From the NCBI GenBank assembly GCA_913056185.1, contig CAJXLV010000002.1, positions 62,001-126,000 on the forward strand: DNA of 64,000 nucleotides, given 5' to 3'. Below the pieces are notes generated by a model that was given only the letters and a program-made list of their open reading frames with translations, had not been told where the DNA came from and did no database searches. This stretch comes from an uncultured Bacteroidota bacterium (GTDB taxonomy: Bacteria; Bacteroidota; Rhodothermia; Rhodothermales; Salinibacteraceae). The position numbers and the translations under genes are program-made. Shown here piece by piece: positions 47,397 through 56,567 of the stretch. Within the stretch, counting starts at the first letter, position 1. The number at the start of each line of letters is the position of its first letter.

Positions 47397-48836
47397 TCAC
47401 GAGCGCAACGACCGGAGCCAGTCCCACAGGCGTCGGCGAAGCGGCGGGGTGGCGCCGAGATCGAGCACGACGTACACCAACAGCCAAAGGCCGGCGCCGG
47501 ACATGATGAGGTTCGCAATCCACATTCCAATCCAGGGCGGGAAGAACCCTCGCTCCGACAGCTTCTCCCCCTGCACCAGCGTAATCCAATAGAACATGAA
47601 GATGCCGAGCGCGACGGCGCCGATGGTACCGAGGCCGCCACGTTGCAGGGCCAGGCCCAAGGGAGCCCCAACGAACATGAAGACGAGGCACGCCAGGGCG
47701 ATGGAGAACTTCTTGTAGAGCTCGACCTGGTAGCTCCGGATGCGCTGGGTGGTCCAGTGGGCATCGCGCTGAGTGCGCTGGACGGTGGAGCGCAGTTCGC
47801 GGGCCGTTTGGGCGGCGCGGCGTAGCACTCCCCGCTGGCGGCGCGGGGAGAGGCCCGAGAGGGCAGCGTAGGGGGCAGCGTAGGGGGCGGCAGGCCTTGC
47901 GGCAGCGGTGTCCGGAGGCTCCAAAGGCGTTGCGGGCGCGGGATCGGGGCGGAGTTGGGCGGTCACTTGTTCGTACAGCGTCCGGTACATGGTGTCCCGC
48001 TGCGCCTGGAGCGAATCGAGGGTGTGCAGGAGCTGCGGGGTGCGCATGGTCCGCGTGGACCGGGCTTGGCCGCTGGACTCGGAGCGCCGAAAGACGGCGT
48101 TTGAAAGAGAGAACTGGATCCGATGGCGGTCGAAGGTGAGCTGCTCGTACCGCTGCGTCTGAGTGCCAGAGGTGGGCGGAAGGGGGCGGTGCATCGTGCC
48201 GTTCCGGAGGAGAAGCGTCAGGCGCGCGCCCTGGTCGTGAGATTCAATGACGCCGCGCTCCGCCTTTATGACGGCCTGTTGGCTGCGGCCCTGGGTATAA
48301 TCGTAGATGGTGACGTTGACCAACTGGTTGGTGCCGGGGGGGCGGTCTTCTACGAGAATGCTGTAGTCCTCCACCCCGTCGTAAAAAATGCCGGGCCGGA
48401 GCTCAAAGCCTGGACGCTTGCCCCGGATGTCGCTCCAGAGCTGGCGGGCGCGGTGATTGGCCTCCGGCAGCATCACGTTATTGAAGTAGAGCATGCCGCC
48501 CATCACCCCTGTGGCCAGGAGCAGCGAGGGCCACACGATTTGCCCAAACGAGATGCCGGTGCTCTTGATGACGGTGTAGTACTTCGACTCCGCCAGCCCG
48601 CCGAAGGCCATGAGGGCGGCCAGCAGCACCGACATGGGCACCGCCAGCACCACCATGTACGCCAGGTTGTAGGCGATCAGTTCAATAATGACGGGGATCG
48701 GGATGCCCTTGCCCGCGATCTCGGGCAGCCACCGAATCAGAAACTGCATCAGTAGCAGAAACATGAGCGTGCCGAGCCACCCCAAGAAGGGGCCCGGCAG
48801 TCGCCGCAGGATGATCCAGTGCAGCCGACGCAGCAT
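47397..48836 (-). CDS. LptF/LptG family permease
   Basis: A 479-residue protein of the YjgP/YjgQ family. Three N-terminal helices contain WLGTLMFLLLMQFLIRWLPE and AVPMSVLLAALMAFGGLAESK. A periplasmic beta-jellyroll part (about 130-260) and a C-terminal group of helices ending AGLWLLVYVVLDLG follow. It forms, with LptB and a partner, the inner-membrane lipopolysaccharide extractor. The periplasmic part is enlarged by an Ala/Arg-rich stretch that includes a duplicated 12-bp unit near 47863. Confidence 0.87.
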   Translation of the reverse strand: MLRRLHWIILRRLPGPFLGWLGTLMFLLLMQFLIRWLPEIAGKGIPIPVIIELIAYNLAYMVVLAVPMSVLLAALMAFGGLAESKYYTVIKSTGISFGQIVWPSLLLATGVMGGMLYFNNVMLPEANHRARQLWSDIRGKRPGFELRPGIFYDGVEDYSILVEDRPPGTNQLVNVTIYDYTQGRSQQAVIKAERGVIESHDQGARLTLLLRNGTMHRPLPPTSGTQTQRYEQLTFDRHRIQFSLSNAVFRRSESSGQARSTRTMRTPQLLHTLDSLQAQRDTMYRTLYEQVTAQLRPDPAPATPLEPPDTAAARPAAPYAAPYAALSGLSPRRQRGVLRRAAQTARELRSTVQRTQRDAHWTTQRIRSYQVELYKKFSIALACLVFMFVGAPLGLALQRGGLGTIGAVALGIFMFYWITLVQGEKLSERGFFPPWIGMWIANLIMSGAGLWLLVYVVLDLGATPPLRRRLWDWLRSLRS

Positions 48837-49068
48837 GGAAGAGGTGATGCCTGAAAAGGACCCCGCCCGAAGGACCGTCGTAAACGCCGCAAAGAAATGG
48901 CATGTTCGGGGGAATGGAGGAAGATGGGCGTGAGAGGAGAGACGCAGAAGGGGAGGCTCTGGTACGTTCTGCCCGTTGAGAGCGCCGAGGGCACGCCTCC
49001 GGACCTTCGGGGGGGAGAGACGAATTGGGGAAACTCAGTCGTTTTTTTTCGTTATCCGCCCAGTCCTG

Positions 49069-49719
49069 ATGCAGGTCGAATCGTTTACCTTTAACCCCTT
49101 CATGACGAACTGCTACCTCTGCTACGATCAGGGCGAGGCGGTTCTGGTTGACGCAAGCTGCGACACCGAAGCGGAGTGCGCACAAGTGAAGGGGGTCATC
49201 GACGAGTACGGTCTGGATGTGCAACATCTCCTGCTCACGCACGCCCACGTGGACCACATCTTCGGGTGCCGGTTCTTCGAGGCACAGTTCGGGCAGCGGT
49301 TTCAGGCCCACGAGGCGGCGACGCCGTTCATCGAGCGGGCCGAGGAGCAGGCCACGGCTTTTGGGGTGGAGGTTGATCCGCCGTCCGTGCCGACGACGTT
49401 CCTGGCCGAGGGCGATACGGTGTCGTTCGGCGGCGTGACCCTTGAGGTGCTCCACACGCCCGGCCACTCCCCCGACTCCATCAGCTTCGTCGACCGGGCC
49501 AGCCGCCAGGCCCTCACGGGCGATGTGCTCTTCCAGAACTCGATCGGCCGCACGCAGGGCCTGCCGGAGACGTCCCGCACACAGCTCATGGACGCAATCA
49601 CCGAAACGCTGCTTCCACTGGGCGACGACTTCACCGTCTACCCCGGCCACGGCCCCCCCACCACCATCGGCCAGGAGCGCACACAGAACCCCTTTGTGCA
49701 GGAGGCACGCCAGGGATAG
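49069..49719 (+). CDS. Metallo-beta-lactamase-fold hydrolase (glyoxalase II-like)
   Basis: A 216-residue protein with the metal motif LLLTHAHVDHIFG (HXHXDH), the second metal His in VLHTPGHSPDSISF and the bridging Asp in ALTGDVLFQNSIGR. The final His is in TVYPGHGPPTTIG. This matches the glyoxalase II-like thioester hydrolase subgroup; the substrate is unknown, with a bacillithiol or other thiol ester possible because bshA is adjacent. The ATG at 49069 gives the family N terminus. Confidence 0.9.
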   Translation: MQVESFTFNPFMTNCYLCYDQGEAVLVDASCDTEAECAQVKGVIDEYGLDVQHLLLTHAHVDHIFGCRFFEAQFGQRFQAHEAATPFIERAEEQATAFGVEVDPPSVPTTFLAEGDTVSFGGVTLEVLHTPGHSPDSISFVDRASRQALTGDVLFQNSIGRTQGLPETSRTQLMDAITETLLPLGDDFTVYPGHGPPTTIGQERTQNPFVQEARQG

Positions 49720-49774
49720 GTCGGAAGGATATACACGCCAGGGATGGGCAGGCCCGGCGACCGCCCGTCCCACG

Positions 49775-50920
49775 CTACGCCTCCACCGGAGCCTTGGCCC
49801 GCACCTGCTCGTAATGCTCCTCGTAGTGGGGCACCACGCGGTCGATGTCGAACGTATCGACGGCTCGGTGCCGCGCCGCCGCCGCCATGTCCGCGTGCAG
49901 ATCGTCGTTGGTAAGGAGCCGGCGCGTGCACTCCGTGAACGCCTCCAGGTCGTCCAGGGGGCAGAGGTAGCCCGTCTCGCCGTCCACGATGAGCTCCGGC
50001 AGGCCGCCCACGTCGCTGGCCACCACGGGCACCTCGCAGGCCATTGCTTCCAGGGCCGCGAGCCCGAACGTTTCCGACCCGCTCGGCATGAGGAAAACAT
50101 CCGCAATCGAAAGGATCTCCTCGACCGGGTCCTGCTTGCCGAGAAAGCGCACATCGTCGTAGACGCCAAGCTCACGGGCCTTGCGCTCCGTGGGCACGCG
50201 GTCCGGCCCGTCTCCTACGAACAATAATTTCACGTTGGAGGCGCCGTTCTGCAACCGGTGAAACACCTCGACCACCTGCTGGGCGTTTTTGACTGGGCGG
50301 AAGTTGGAGACGTGCACAATCACCTTCTCGCCGTTCGGGCACAGCGCCTGCTTGAAATGCTCCTTGTCCTGCCGCACGAAGCGATCCGTATCGATGAAGT
50401 TGGGAATCACCTCGATGTCCTGCGAGACGTCGAAGTGGTCGTAGGTTTCCTGGCGCAGGTAGCTGGAGACGGCCGTCACGCCGTCCGACTCGTTGATGGA
50501 CCACGCCACGACGGGCGCAAAGGAGGGGTCCTGGCCGATCAGGGTAATGTCGGTGCCGTGGAGCGTGGTAACGACGGGCAGCGCGAGGTGCTCGGAGTTG
50601 AGAATCTGTTGCGCCATGACGGCGCTCGAGGCATGGGGCAGTGCGTAGTGCACGTGCAGGAGGTCGAGCCCCACATGCTTGGCGATGTCCACCATTTTGC
50701 TCGTCAACGAGAGCGTGTACGGCGGGTAGTCGAAGAGGGGATAGCTCTGGACGTTCACCTCGTGGAAGAAAATGTTGCCGGCCACGTGGGAGAGCCGAAA
50801 CGGGAGGTCCGACGCGACGAAGTGGATCTCGTGGCCGCGTTTGGCGAGCGCTTTGCCAAGTTCGGTGGCCACCACGCCACTGCCGCCGTAGGTGGGATAG
50901 CAGGTAATGCCGATTTTCAT
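49775..50920 (-). CDS. bshA: N-acetyl-alpha-D-glucosaminyl L-malate synthase BshA
   Basis: A 381-residue GT4 glycosyltransferase. It starts MKIGITCYPTYGGSGVVATE, with LHVHYALPHA, TTLHGTDITLIG, FIDTDRF and the nucleotide-sugar motif SGSETFGLAALEAMACEVPV. These are BshA features; it makes the first intermediate of bacillithiol from UDP-GlcNAc and malate. The ATG at 50920 is used. The adjacent thioester hydrolase-like gene fits a thiol pathway. Confidence 0.93.
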   Translation of the reverse strand: MKIGITCYPTYGGSGVVATELGKALAKRGHEIHFVASDLPFRLSHVAGNIFFHEVNVQSYPLFDYPPYTLSLTSKMVDIAKHVGLDLLHVHYALPHASSAVMAQQILNSEHLALPVVTTLHGTDITLIGQDPSFAPVVAWSINESDGVTAVSSYLRQETYDHFDVSQDIEVIPNFIDTDRFVRQDKEHFKQALCPNGEKVIVHVSNFRPVKNAQQVVEVFHRLQNGASNVKLLFVGDGPDRVPTERKARELGVYDDVRFLGKQDPVEEILSIADVFLMPSGSETFGLAALEAMACEVPVVASDVGGLPELIVDGETGYLCPLDDLEAFTECTRRLLTNDDLHADMAAAARHRAVDTFDIDRVVPHYEEHYEQVRAKAPVEA

Positions 50921-51392
50921 GAAGAACGACCGGACACGTGAAGACAGAAGGTGGGAGGAAATTCCTGGCACTCGTTGCGCTGCGAACGGCTGGGCCGTCT
51001 TTGCCAATGCTCCGAAGACGTTTGAGGGCAGCGATGGAGGCCTCTCCAGGGGCGTTGGGGAGGAACGTCGTGCGTAAGACTCTACTTTTTCTGGCGAAAG
51101 AGGTTGCAGGCAAGAGAGGCTTGAGGGGAGGCCCGGACTGTCAAGAATGCAATCCTTCTGCAAGCAATTCACTGCAGGCGATGCACTGCAGGCGATGCAC
51201 TGCAGGCGATTTACCGTGCGAAGCGGTGGGGGCACCGGGGCGGGGGAGTGCGACGATGGTCCTGCCGACACGTGCACGTCCGCGGAGCGGCTGTTGAGCG
51301 GAGGCAACGCTGTGCGCCTATACGAGTAGCACTGTGTCCATGGGGGAGGGGCAACCGATCACTGTGTTTGCAATCGTCCTACATCGCTCCTC
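50921..51392. other. 472-bp gap without a gene
   Basis: It lies between divergent bshA and the barrel protein gene. Apart from a 14-bp tandem array (51171-51210) I see nothing in it. It should hold both promoters, but no clear box is visible. Confidence 0.5.
51171..51210. repeat. 14-bp tandem repeat, about 2.9 copies
   Basis: The unit actgcaggcgatgc is repeated exactly at 51171 and 51185, with a 12-bp partial third copy. It lies in the bshA/barrel-protein gap. Confidence 0.9.
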
Positions 51393-52022
51393 ATGTACTC
51401 CTTCCTGCGTCGTGTCGGCTCCGCATTGCTCGTCGCGCTGCTTCTTGGCACCTTCGGCCGCCCCGCACTGGCTCAGTTTGGGGTCGCGGCCGGAGCCAAC
51501 TTCCAGGCCCTCGATGACATTGCGGCCGGAAGCCGGACGGAAACGGTCGACAACGCCACCGGCTATCACCTGGGGGTGGTGTACGATGTCTCCGTCGGCC
51601 CCGTTGCGCTTCGTCCGGGCGTGTTTTACCGAGACATTGGCAGCTACGACTTCTCGGACGTGCAGGGCTCCGACCTGACGCAGGTGGACGTAACGGCCTT
51701 TGAGGCGCTGCTGGACCTGCGCGTGTCGCTCCTCCCAACGCCGCTGGTGCGCCCGTACCTTGTGGGCGGGCCCTCGGTGTTTGTCCCGCAAAGCGAAGAC
51801 GATGCGCTGGAGGACGGGCTGGAGTCGGCGTCCTACGCGTTCAACCTGGGCGTGGGGGTGGGCATCTCGGTGCCGGGGGTGGACCTTACGCTGCAGCCTG
51901 AGTTGCGGTACGAGATTGGGGCGACCGACTACCTCAGTGATTTTCAGGTCGGAGACACGCCTTTTTCCCCCAGCGAACAGAAACTCAGCGCGTTTGCGCT
52001 GCGCCTGCACGTGCTGTTCTGA
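51393..52022 (+). CDS. Outer-membrane beta-barrel protein
   Basis: A 209-residue protein with a signal peptide (SALLVALLLGTFGRPALAQ) and a barrel of alternating strands (for example GYHLGVVYDVSVGPVALRPG) ending in an aromatic residue, LRLHVLF. It resembles the small porin-like OmpW/OprF-type beta-barrel family of Bacteroidota. Function unknown. Its stop codon begins a 14-bp tandem array. Confidence 0.8.
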   Translation: MYSFLRRVGSALLVALLLGTFGRPALAQFGVAAGANFQALDDIAAGSRTETVDNATGYHLGVVYDVSVGPVALRPGVFYRDIGSYDFSDVQGSDLTQVDVTAFEALLDLRVSLLPTPLVRPYLVGGPSVFVPQSEDDALEDGLESASYAFNLGVGVGISVPGVDLTLQPELRYEIGATDYLSDFQVGDTPFSPSEQKLSAFALRLHVLF

Positions 52023-52060
52023 CCCCAAAAGTCTGACCCCAAAAGTCTGACCCCAAAAGC
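52020..52060. repeat. 14-bp tandem repeat starting at a stop codon
   Basis: The unit tgaccccaaaagtc repeats about 2.9 times, with its first tga being the stop codon of the barrel protein. All copies are identical. Confidence 0.92.
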
Positions 52061-52089
52061 ATGCGGAGCCGACGGGGGGCGCGGAGGCG

Positions 52090-52800
52090 TCAAGACACCT
52101 GCTCGAAGAAGCGAAAGCGGCGCTCGTCCACCCGGTAGCGTTGCTCGGTGGCGGGCACGAAGCGAGAGCCTTCCGCCCAGTACGGCACCGGGCGTCCCTT
52201 CATCGACCGCTCGCTGTAAAAGTGCCGGGTCTCAATCGAGAACGGGCGGTAGGTGGGGGCGGCGTGGCGGACGTACTGTGCTATCCACAGGGCTTGCCGC
52301 CACCGCGGAAGGGGAGCATCCGGGGAGAGCTGCCGAAGAAAAGACCGTTTGTCGGCGCCGGGGTTGAAGGCGCTAAACTGGTAGGGGTCGAGCACCACCT
52401 CCCGGTACGTCTGCTTGCCCCGATAGCCGGTGTCCACGCGGTTGCGCACTACCCATGCCACCAACTCTTGCTCGTGGGGCCGCTTGGTCTCGGAGTAGAT
52501 TGCGCGGGCCAACCAGAGGGTGGGCTCCTCGAGGTCTACCGGAGGAGGCAGCAGCTCGTCCGCGCGTGCGTCGGGGGAGGGGGCATGGGCGGGCGCAGGG
52601 CTGTACGCGGCCCCGAGCCGCTCCAGATTCGTCTCGGACGGAGGAGCACCGGGGCTGCGCGGGGCCGCCGGGGGCTCCGCGTGGGACGATGTGGCCGGGG
52701 ACACGGCCTCGCCGAGGGGGCCGAGGGAGGGCGATACCTGCCCGGCCGAAAGCACGAGGGTACCGAAGGACGCACAAAGGACGAAGCTACGTTTGCTCAT
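52090..52800 (-). CDS. SleB-like cell-wall hydrolase domain protein
   Basis: A 236-residue protein with a signal peptide, a Pro/Ala-rich linker (residues about 30-90) and a C-terminal SleB/hydrolase 2-like domain with LARAIYSETKRPHEQELVAW, VVRNRVDT and DPYQFSAFNPG. The Glu in IYSET is the expected catalytic residue. It would cut peptidoglycan in the periplasm. It faces the barrel protein gene end to end. Confidence 0.8.
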   Translation of the reverse strand: MSKRSFVLCASFGTLVLSAGQVSPSLGPLGEAVSPATSSHAEPPAAPRSPGAPPSETNLERLGAAYSPAPAHAPSPDARADELLPPPVDLEEPTLWLARAIYSETKRPHEQELVAWVVRNRVDTGYRGKQTYREVVLDPYQFSAFNPGADKRSFLRQLSPDAPLPRWRQALWIAQYVRHAAPTYRPFSIETRHFYSERSMKGRPVPYWAEGSRFVPATEQRYRVDERRFRFFEQVS

Positions 52801-53144
52801 GGACGAGAGATCCTATTCGTAGACCTGCGAACCGGTGTGGAGGCGAGAAGCGGGGAGCCTCTGCAGAAATGTGTGCCGGATTTACCCACCACAGAAAAAC
52901 ACCGTAGGATGCGAATCAACCTTTTTCGCTGGACTAAGGTTTCAGGAAATGGACCGACGTTGCATCCGAATTCAAGGGTGTAGACGTGTAATCTTTTTCT
53001 TCACGCATGGTTGGCTCAAGCTTGATCTGTAGGGGAAGATGCAGGGGCAGGTGCTGGAGCTTACGATCAGCTCAATCTCCGCGGAAGGGCTTTTCCAGGT
53101 ATGCTCTCAAAGGTGTTCCGAAAATAGACGTTTTCGTTAACTTG
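52801..53144. other. 344-bp divergent gap without a gene
   Basis: It lies between the SleB-like gene and pdxB. It is locally less GC-rich than its surroundings, with T-rich runs near 52920 and 52992. No clear promoter box is seen. Confidence 0.45.
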
Positions 53145-54323
53145 ATGATGGGTCTTCGAATTCTTGCGGACGAGAATATTCCCTGCGTCCACGACGCCTT
53201 CGCGCGGTTCGGGACGGTGCGGACGCGGCCGGGGCGACGGATTTCGGCGAAGGACGTGGCGGCGGCGGATGTGCTTCTGGTGCGGAGCGTGACGGAGGTG
53301 GGGCGAGAACTGATCGGAAATGCGTCGCTTCGGTTTGTGGGGTCGGCCACCATTGGGACGGATCATGTGGACCGGGCCTTTCTGCGTGGCCGCGGCATCC
53401 CCTTTGCGCACGCCCCCGGCTCCAATGCCGACTCTGTGGCGGACTACGTGGTGGCGGCCCTGCTTCTGTTGGCGCGGCGGCGCGGCGCGTCGCTGGAGGG
53501 GCGTACGGTGGGCATCATTGGGTGCGGCAACATTGGGGGACGCCTCGCCCGCCGCCTGTCGGCCCTGGGGCTGACTGTGCTCAAAAACGATCCCCCCCGC
53601 GCCCGTGCGGCGGAGGCGGACGGACGCTCCCACGACTACCGTCCGCTGACGCCTGTGCTGCAGGCGTCCGACCTCGTGACGCTCCACGTCCCCCTAACGA
53701 CCGACGGGCTGGACCCGACGCATCATCTGGTGGACGCCGCGTTTCTGGATCGGATGCGCGACGGCGCCTGGCTCCTGAACACGTCGCGGGGACGTGTGGT
53801 GAACGGCGATGCGCTGCTGGCGGCCCGGAGACGAGGCGCTGTGGCGGCGATGGGGCTGGACGTGTGGGAGCAGGAGCCGTCGCCCGCCCCGTCCCTTGTG
53901 CAGGCCGCCGACGTGGCGACGCCGCACATTGCCGGGTACGCCTACGACGGGAAGGTGCGCGGAACGGACCTGCTGTACCGGGCCCTGTGCGAACAGCTCG
54001 GGGTAGAGCCCACGTGGCCTGGAACTGCGACCATCCGCCCCGCGGCGAAAGATGCCTTGCAGTGCACACCGCCTGATCCGCGATTGCCGCCAACGGAGTG
54101 GCGCCACCACCTGGTCCGCCAGGCCTACGATCTGCGGGCCGACGACACGGCGCTGCGGTCCATCCCTGCAGGCCCTCGCGAAGCCCGCGCCGAGGCCTTT
54201 CAGCAGCTCCGACGCACCTACCGGCGCCGACGCGAGCTGCAACAACACACGGTGCCCTCTGCCGCCGTCCCCGATGTCCACCGGCAGGCAGTGGAGACGG
54301 GGCTCACCATCCAGCCTCGGTGA
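53145..54323 (+). CDS. pdxB: Erythronate-4-phosphate dehydrogenase PdxB
   Basis: A 392-residue D-2-hydroxyacid dehydrogenase with the PdxB N terminus MMGLRILADENIPCVHDAFA. It has VGSATIGTDHVD, the NAD-binding GIIGCGNIGGRLARRL, the catalytic Arg in LLNTSRGRVVNGD and the His in ATPHIAGYAYDGKVRGT. A C-terminal PdxB-specific extension follows. It acts in DXP-dependent vitamin B6 synthesis, as does pdxJ 1.2 kb away. An ATG at 53148 is equally possible. Confidence 0.93.
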   Translation: MMGLRILADENIPCVHDAFARFGTVRTRPGRRISAKDVAAADVLLVRSVTEVGRELIGNASLRFVGSATIGTDHVDRAFLRGRGIPFAHAPGSNADSVADYVVAALLLLARRRGASLEGRTVGIIGCGNIGGRLARRLSALGLTVLKNDPPRARAAEADGRSHDYRPLTPVLQASDLVTLHVPLTTDGLDPTHHLVDAAFLDRMRDGAWLLNTSRGRVVNGDALLAARRRGAVAAMGLDVWEQEPSPAPSLVQAADVATPHIAGYAYDGKVRGTDLLYRALCEQLGVEPTWPGTATIRPAAKDALQCTPPDPRLPPTEWRHHLVRQAYDLRADDTALRSIPAGPREARAEAFQQLRRTYRRRRELQQHTVPSAAVPDVHRQAVETGLTIQPR

Positions 54324-54421
54324 CGAGCCGTGGGGGGCGGGGCACGCCGCAGTGTGCCCGGCGCGTTCTCCAGGCCCCACCTGTCGCACCCCCCTGCCGG
54401 GCAGCCTGCAAGCCGGGCCGG

Positions 54422-55336
54422 CTACGACCGGTAGCCGTACGAGCGCAGAATGCTTTTGCGATCGCGCCAGTTCTCCTGCACCTTCACGTGCAGGTTGAGG
54501 TAGACGGAGCGCTCCACGAAGGCCTCAATGTCTTCTCGGGCCGTCATCCCTACCTTCTTGAGGGCCTTCCCGCCTTCGCCAATCAGGATGCCCTTGTGCG
54601 ACGCCTTCATGACCACAATCTCCGCGTCGATGTAGTCCTTCTGCTGGCCGGACCGCTCCTCGTAGGCGACGATGTTCACCTGCACGGAGTAGGGGATTTC
54701 CTGGTGGTAGTGCTTGTACACCTTCTCCCGAATCATCTCCGCCACGAAGAAGCGCTCCGGGTGCTCGCTGATCATTTCCTTCGGGTAGTAAGGCGGCCCC
54801 TCCGGCAGGGTATCGAGGACCAAGTGGAGGAGCGTCTGGAGATTAAAGCCCCGCTTGGCCGAGGTGGGCACCACCTCGTCGAACGCGCGCAGGTCCTCGT
54901 ACGACTCGACGAGCGGAAGGGCCTCCTCCTGCGGCAGCAGGTCCATCTTCGTAAGCACGAGGAAGGCCGGCGTGTCCCCAATTTTCTCGAGGCTCTGCGT
55001 GTCGGGCTCGTCCTGCGTCGCCTCATGGAGGAAAAGCAGAAGATCGGCGTCCTGGATTGCCCCTTGCACCTGTCCCATCATGCTCTCGTGCAGCTCGTAC
55101 CGCGGCTCAATGATGCCCGGCGTGTCGAGGAAAATGGCCTGGTGCTCCGGCCCGGAGTGGATTCCAATGACGCGGTGGCGGGTGGTCTGCGGCTTCCTTG
55201 TGACGATGGAAAGCTTTTCGCCAAGCAGCGCGTTCATGAGCGTGCTCTTGCCCACATTGGGCTTGCCCACGATGGCCACGTAGCCGCTCGTGTGGTCGTC
55301 AGAAATGTCATCAAACAAGGGGGCGGAGTCTTCCAT
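54422..55336 (-). CDS. era: GTPase Era
   Basis: A 304-residue protein with G1 GKPNVGKST, G3 DTPGI, G4 TKMD and a C-terminal KH domain with ILIGEGGKALKKVG. It binds the 3' end of 16S rRNA and acts in 30S maturation, as do ybeY and rsmE in this window. The ATG at 55336 gives an 11-residue acidic N-terminal extension. Confidence 0.96.
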   Translation of the reverse strand: MEDSAPLFDDISDDHTSGYVAIVGKPNVGKSTLMNALLGEKLSIVTRKPQTTRHRVIGIHSGPEHQAIFLDTPGIIEPRYELHESMMGQVQGAIQDADLLLFLHEATQDEPDTQSLEKIGDTPAFLVLTKMDLLPQEEALPLVESYEDLRAFDEVVPTSAKRGFNLQTLLHLVLDTLPEGPPYYPKEMISEHPERFFVAEMIREKVYKHYHQEIPYSVQVNIVAYEERSGQQKDYIDAEIVVMKASHKGILIGEGGKALKKVGMTAREDIEAFVERSVYLNLHVKVQENWRDRKSILRSYGYRS

Positions 55337-55381
55337 GAAGTGGGGGGCGGGGCAACAACGACAGCGAAATGAAGCGCAGTA

Positions 55382-56113
55382 CTACGCCCGGCGGCCCTTT
55401 ACAGTTGCGCACATGTCGCGAACGGCCGGGGACATGCCCACCAGCATGGCCCGCGCCATGACGGCGAAGCCGATGGAGACTTCGGCAACGTGGGGGACGG
55501 TGTCCTGGAAAAGCGGAAAATTGTTGTAGTCCAACCCGTGGCCGGCGTGCACGCGGAGCCCGGCCTCGTGGGCGGCCTCGGCGCCCGCGGCCAAGCGATG
55601 GGCCTCTTCACGGCGCGCAGCGTCGGTGTCGGCTTCTGCAAAATCGCCGGTGTGCAGCTCCACGCAGTTGGCACCGCTTTCGGCCGCGGCCTCGATCTGG
55701 GCCGGCACCGGGTCTACGAACAGGCTGACCTGCTCTACGTCTGCGTCGTAAAGGCGCGGGACGACCTCCGCCAGCCGGGCACGGTTGGCGACCACGTCGA
55801 GGCCCCCCTCGGTAGTGACCTCCTCGCGCCGCTCGGGCACCAGTGTGGCCAGGTCCGGCGATACGTCGCAGCAGATGGATACGACCTCCGCCTCCGTCGA
55901 CAGCTCAAAGTCAAGCTTGCCCCGCACCGTCTCCGCCAGCAAGCGCACGTCGCGCTCAGTAATGTGACGGCGATCTTCGCGCAGGTGAAACACAATTCCG
56001 TCTGCTCCGGCCTGCTCGCACCGGGCGGCGGCCGCAACCGGGTCCGGCACGGCCTCCTGCCGAGCGTTGCGGAGGGTCGCCACATGGTCGATATTGATGA
56101 GAAGGTTGGTCAC
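55382..56113 (-). CDS. pdxJ: Pyridoxine 5'-phosphate synthase PdxJ
   Basis: A 243-residue TIM-barrel enzyme. A GTG start at 56113 gives MTNLLINIDHVATLRNARQ, the family N terminus; it has HLREDRRHI, VELHTGDFAEA and HAGHGLDYNN. It joins 3-amino-2-oxopropyl phosphate and DXP into pyridoxine phosphate. The frame stays open upstream through a 9-bp repeat, but that stretch is not family-like. pdxB in the window supplies the earlier step. Confidence 0.95.
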   Translation of the reverse strand: MTNLLINIDHVATLRNARQEAVPDPVAAAARCEQAGADGIVFHLREDRRHITERDVRLLAETVRGKLDFELSTEAEVVSICCDVSPDLATLVPERREEVTTEGGLDVVANRARLAEVVPRLYDADVEQVSLFVDPVPAQIEAAAESGANCVELHTGDFAEADTDAARREEAHRLAAGAEAAHEAGLRVHAGHGLDYNNFPLFQDTVPHVAEVSIGFAVMARAMLVGMSPAVRDMCATVKGRRA

Positions 56114-56220
56114 AGGCACCGCGGAACGGAATGGCAGGAGGGCATTGATTGGCCTTTTCAACACGGGGAGGCGGATTTTGTTTTTGTCCTCTCCATCGCA
56201 CACTTCCGGGGACGTACGCC

Positions 56221-56265
56221 GCAAGAGGCGCAAAAGGCGCAAGAGGCGTAAAAGGCGCAAGAGGC
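56221..56265. repeat. 9-bp tandem repeat, five copies
   Basis: Units gcaagaggc and gcaaaaggc alternate, with one gtaaaaggc, giving five units in a row upstream of pdxJ. On the minus strand it would read as repeated Leu-Leu-Arg codons, but it is more likely untranslated leader. Confidence 0.85.
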
Positions 56266-56295
56266 GCGTGAAAGCGGGGGGACGCTTCTGGCCCG

Positions 56296-56326
56296 CACAC
56301 CAACGCGTCATCACACCAACACGTCG
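56296..56326. repeat. 16-bp tandem duplication
   Basis: cacaccaacgcgtcat is followed at once by cacaccaacacgtcgt (period 16, two changes). It lies in the pdxJ/pseudopilin-like gene gap. Confidence 0.65.
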
Positions 56327-56485
56327 TTCAGTACGGCCTGAATCGGAAAGCGGAAGCCCCAGGCGACGTTCAGCCAGAACTCGTTTGTTTTGTGGGGAGG
56401 GCCCGCCCTGCACGAACAATTGCATTTCGCAGAGAAGCCCCCTATTTTCGAGCGAACGAGTACACAGATGCCCATGACCCTCAGC

Positions 56486-56511
56486 TTGTAACCTGCGGTT
56501 GTAACCTGTGG
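56486..56511. repeat. 13-bp tandem duplication
   Basis: ttgtaacctgcgg is followed by ttgtaacctgtgg (period 13), 57 bp before the next start codon. Confidence 0.7.
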
Positions 56512-56567
56512 CGTCCACTGGGCATTCTTCCCGCTCACTTCCTCGTCATCACGAATGAACGGCTCAC

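Larger units (their letters stand above)
56114..56567. other. 454-bp gap with short tandem duplications
   Basis: It lies between divergent pdxJ and the next gene. It contains a 9-bp array (56221-56265), a 16-bp duplication (56296-56326) and a 13-bp duplication (56486-56511). No gene is seen. Confidence 0.6.

Noticed and set aside
56114..56518. Extended N terminus of pdxJ through the 9-bp repeat
   Set aside because: The frame is open, but the GTG at 56113 gives exactly the family N terminus and the extension is a repetitive Leu/Arg stretch.
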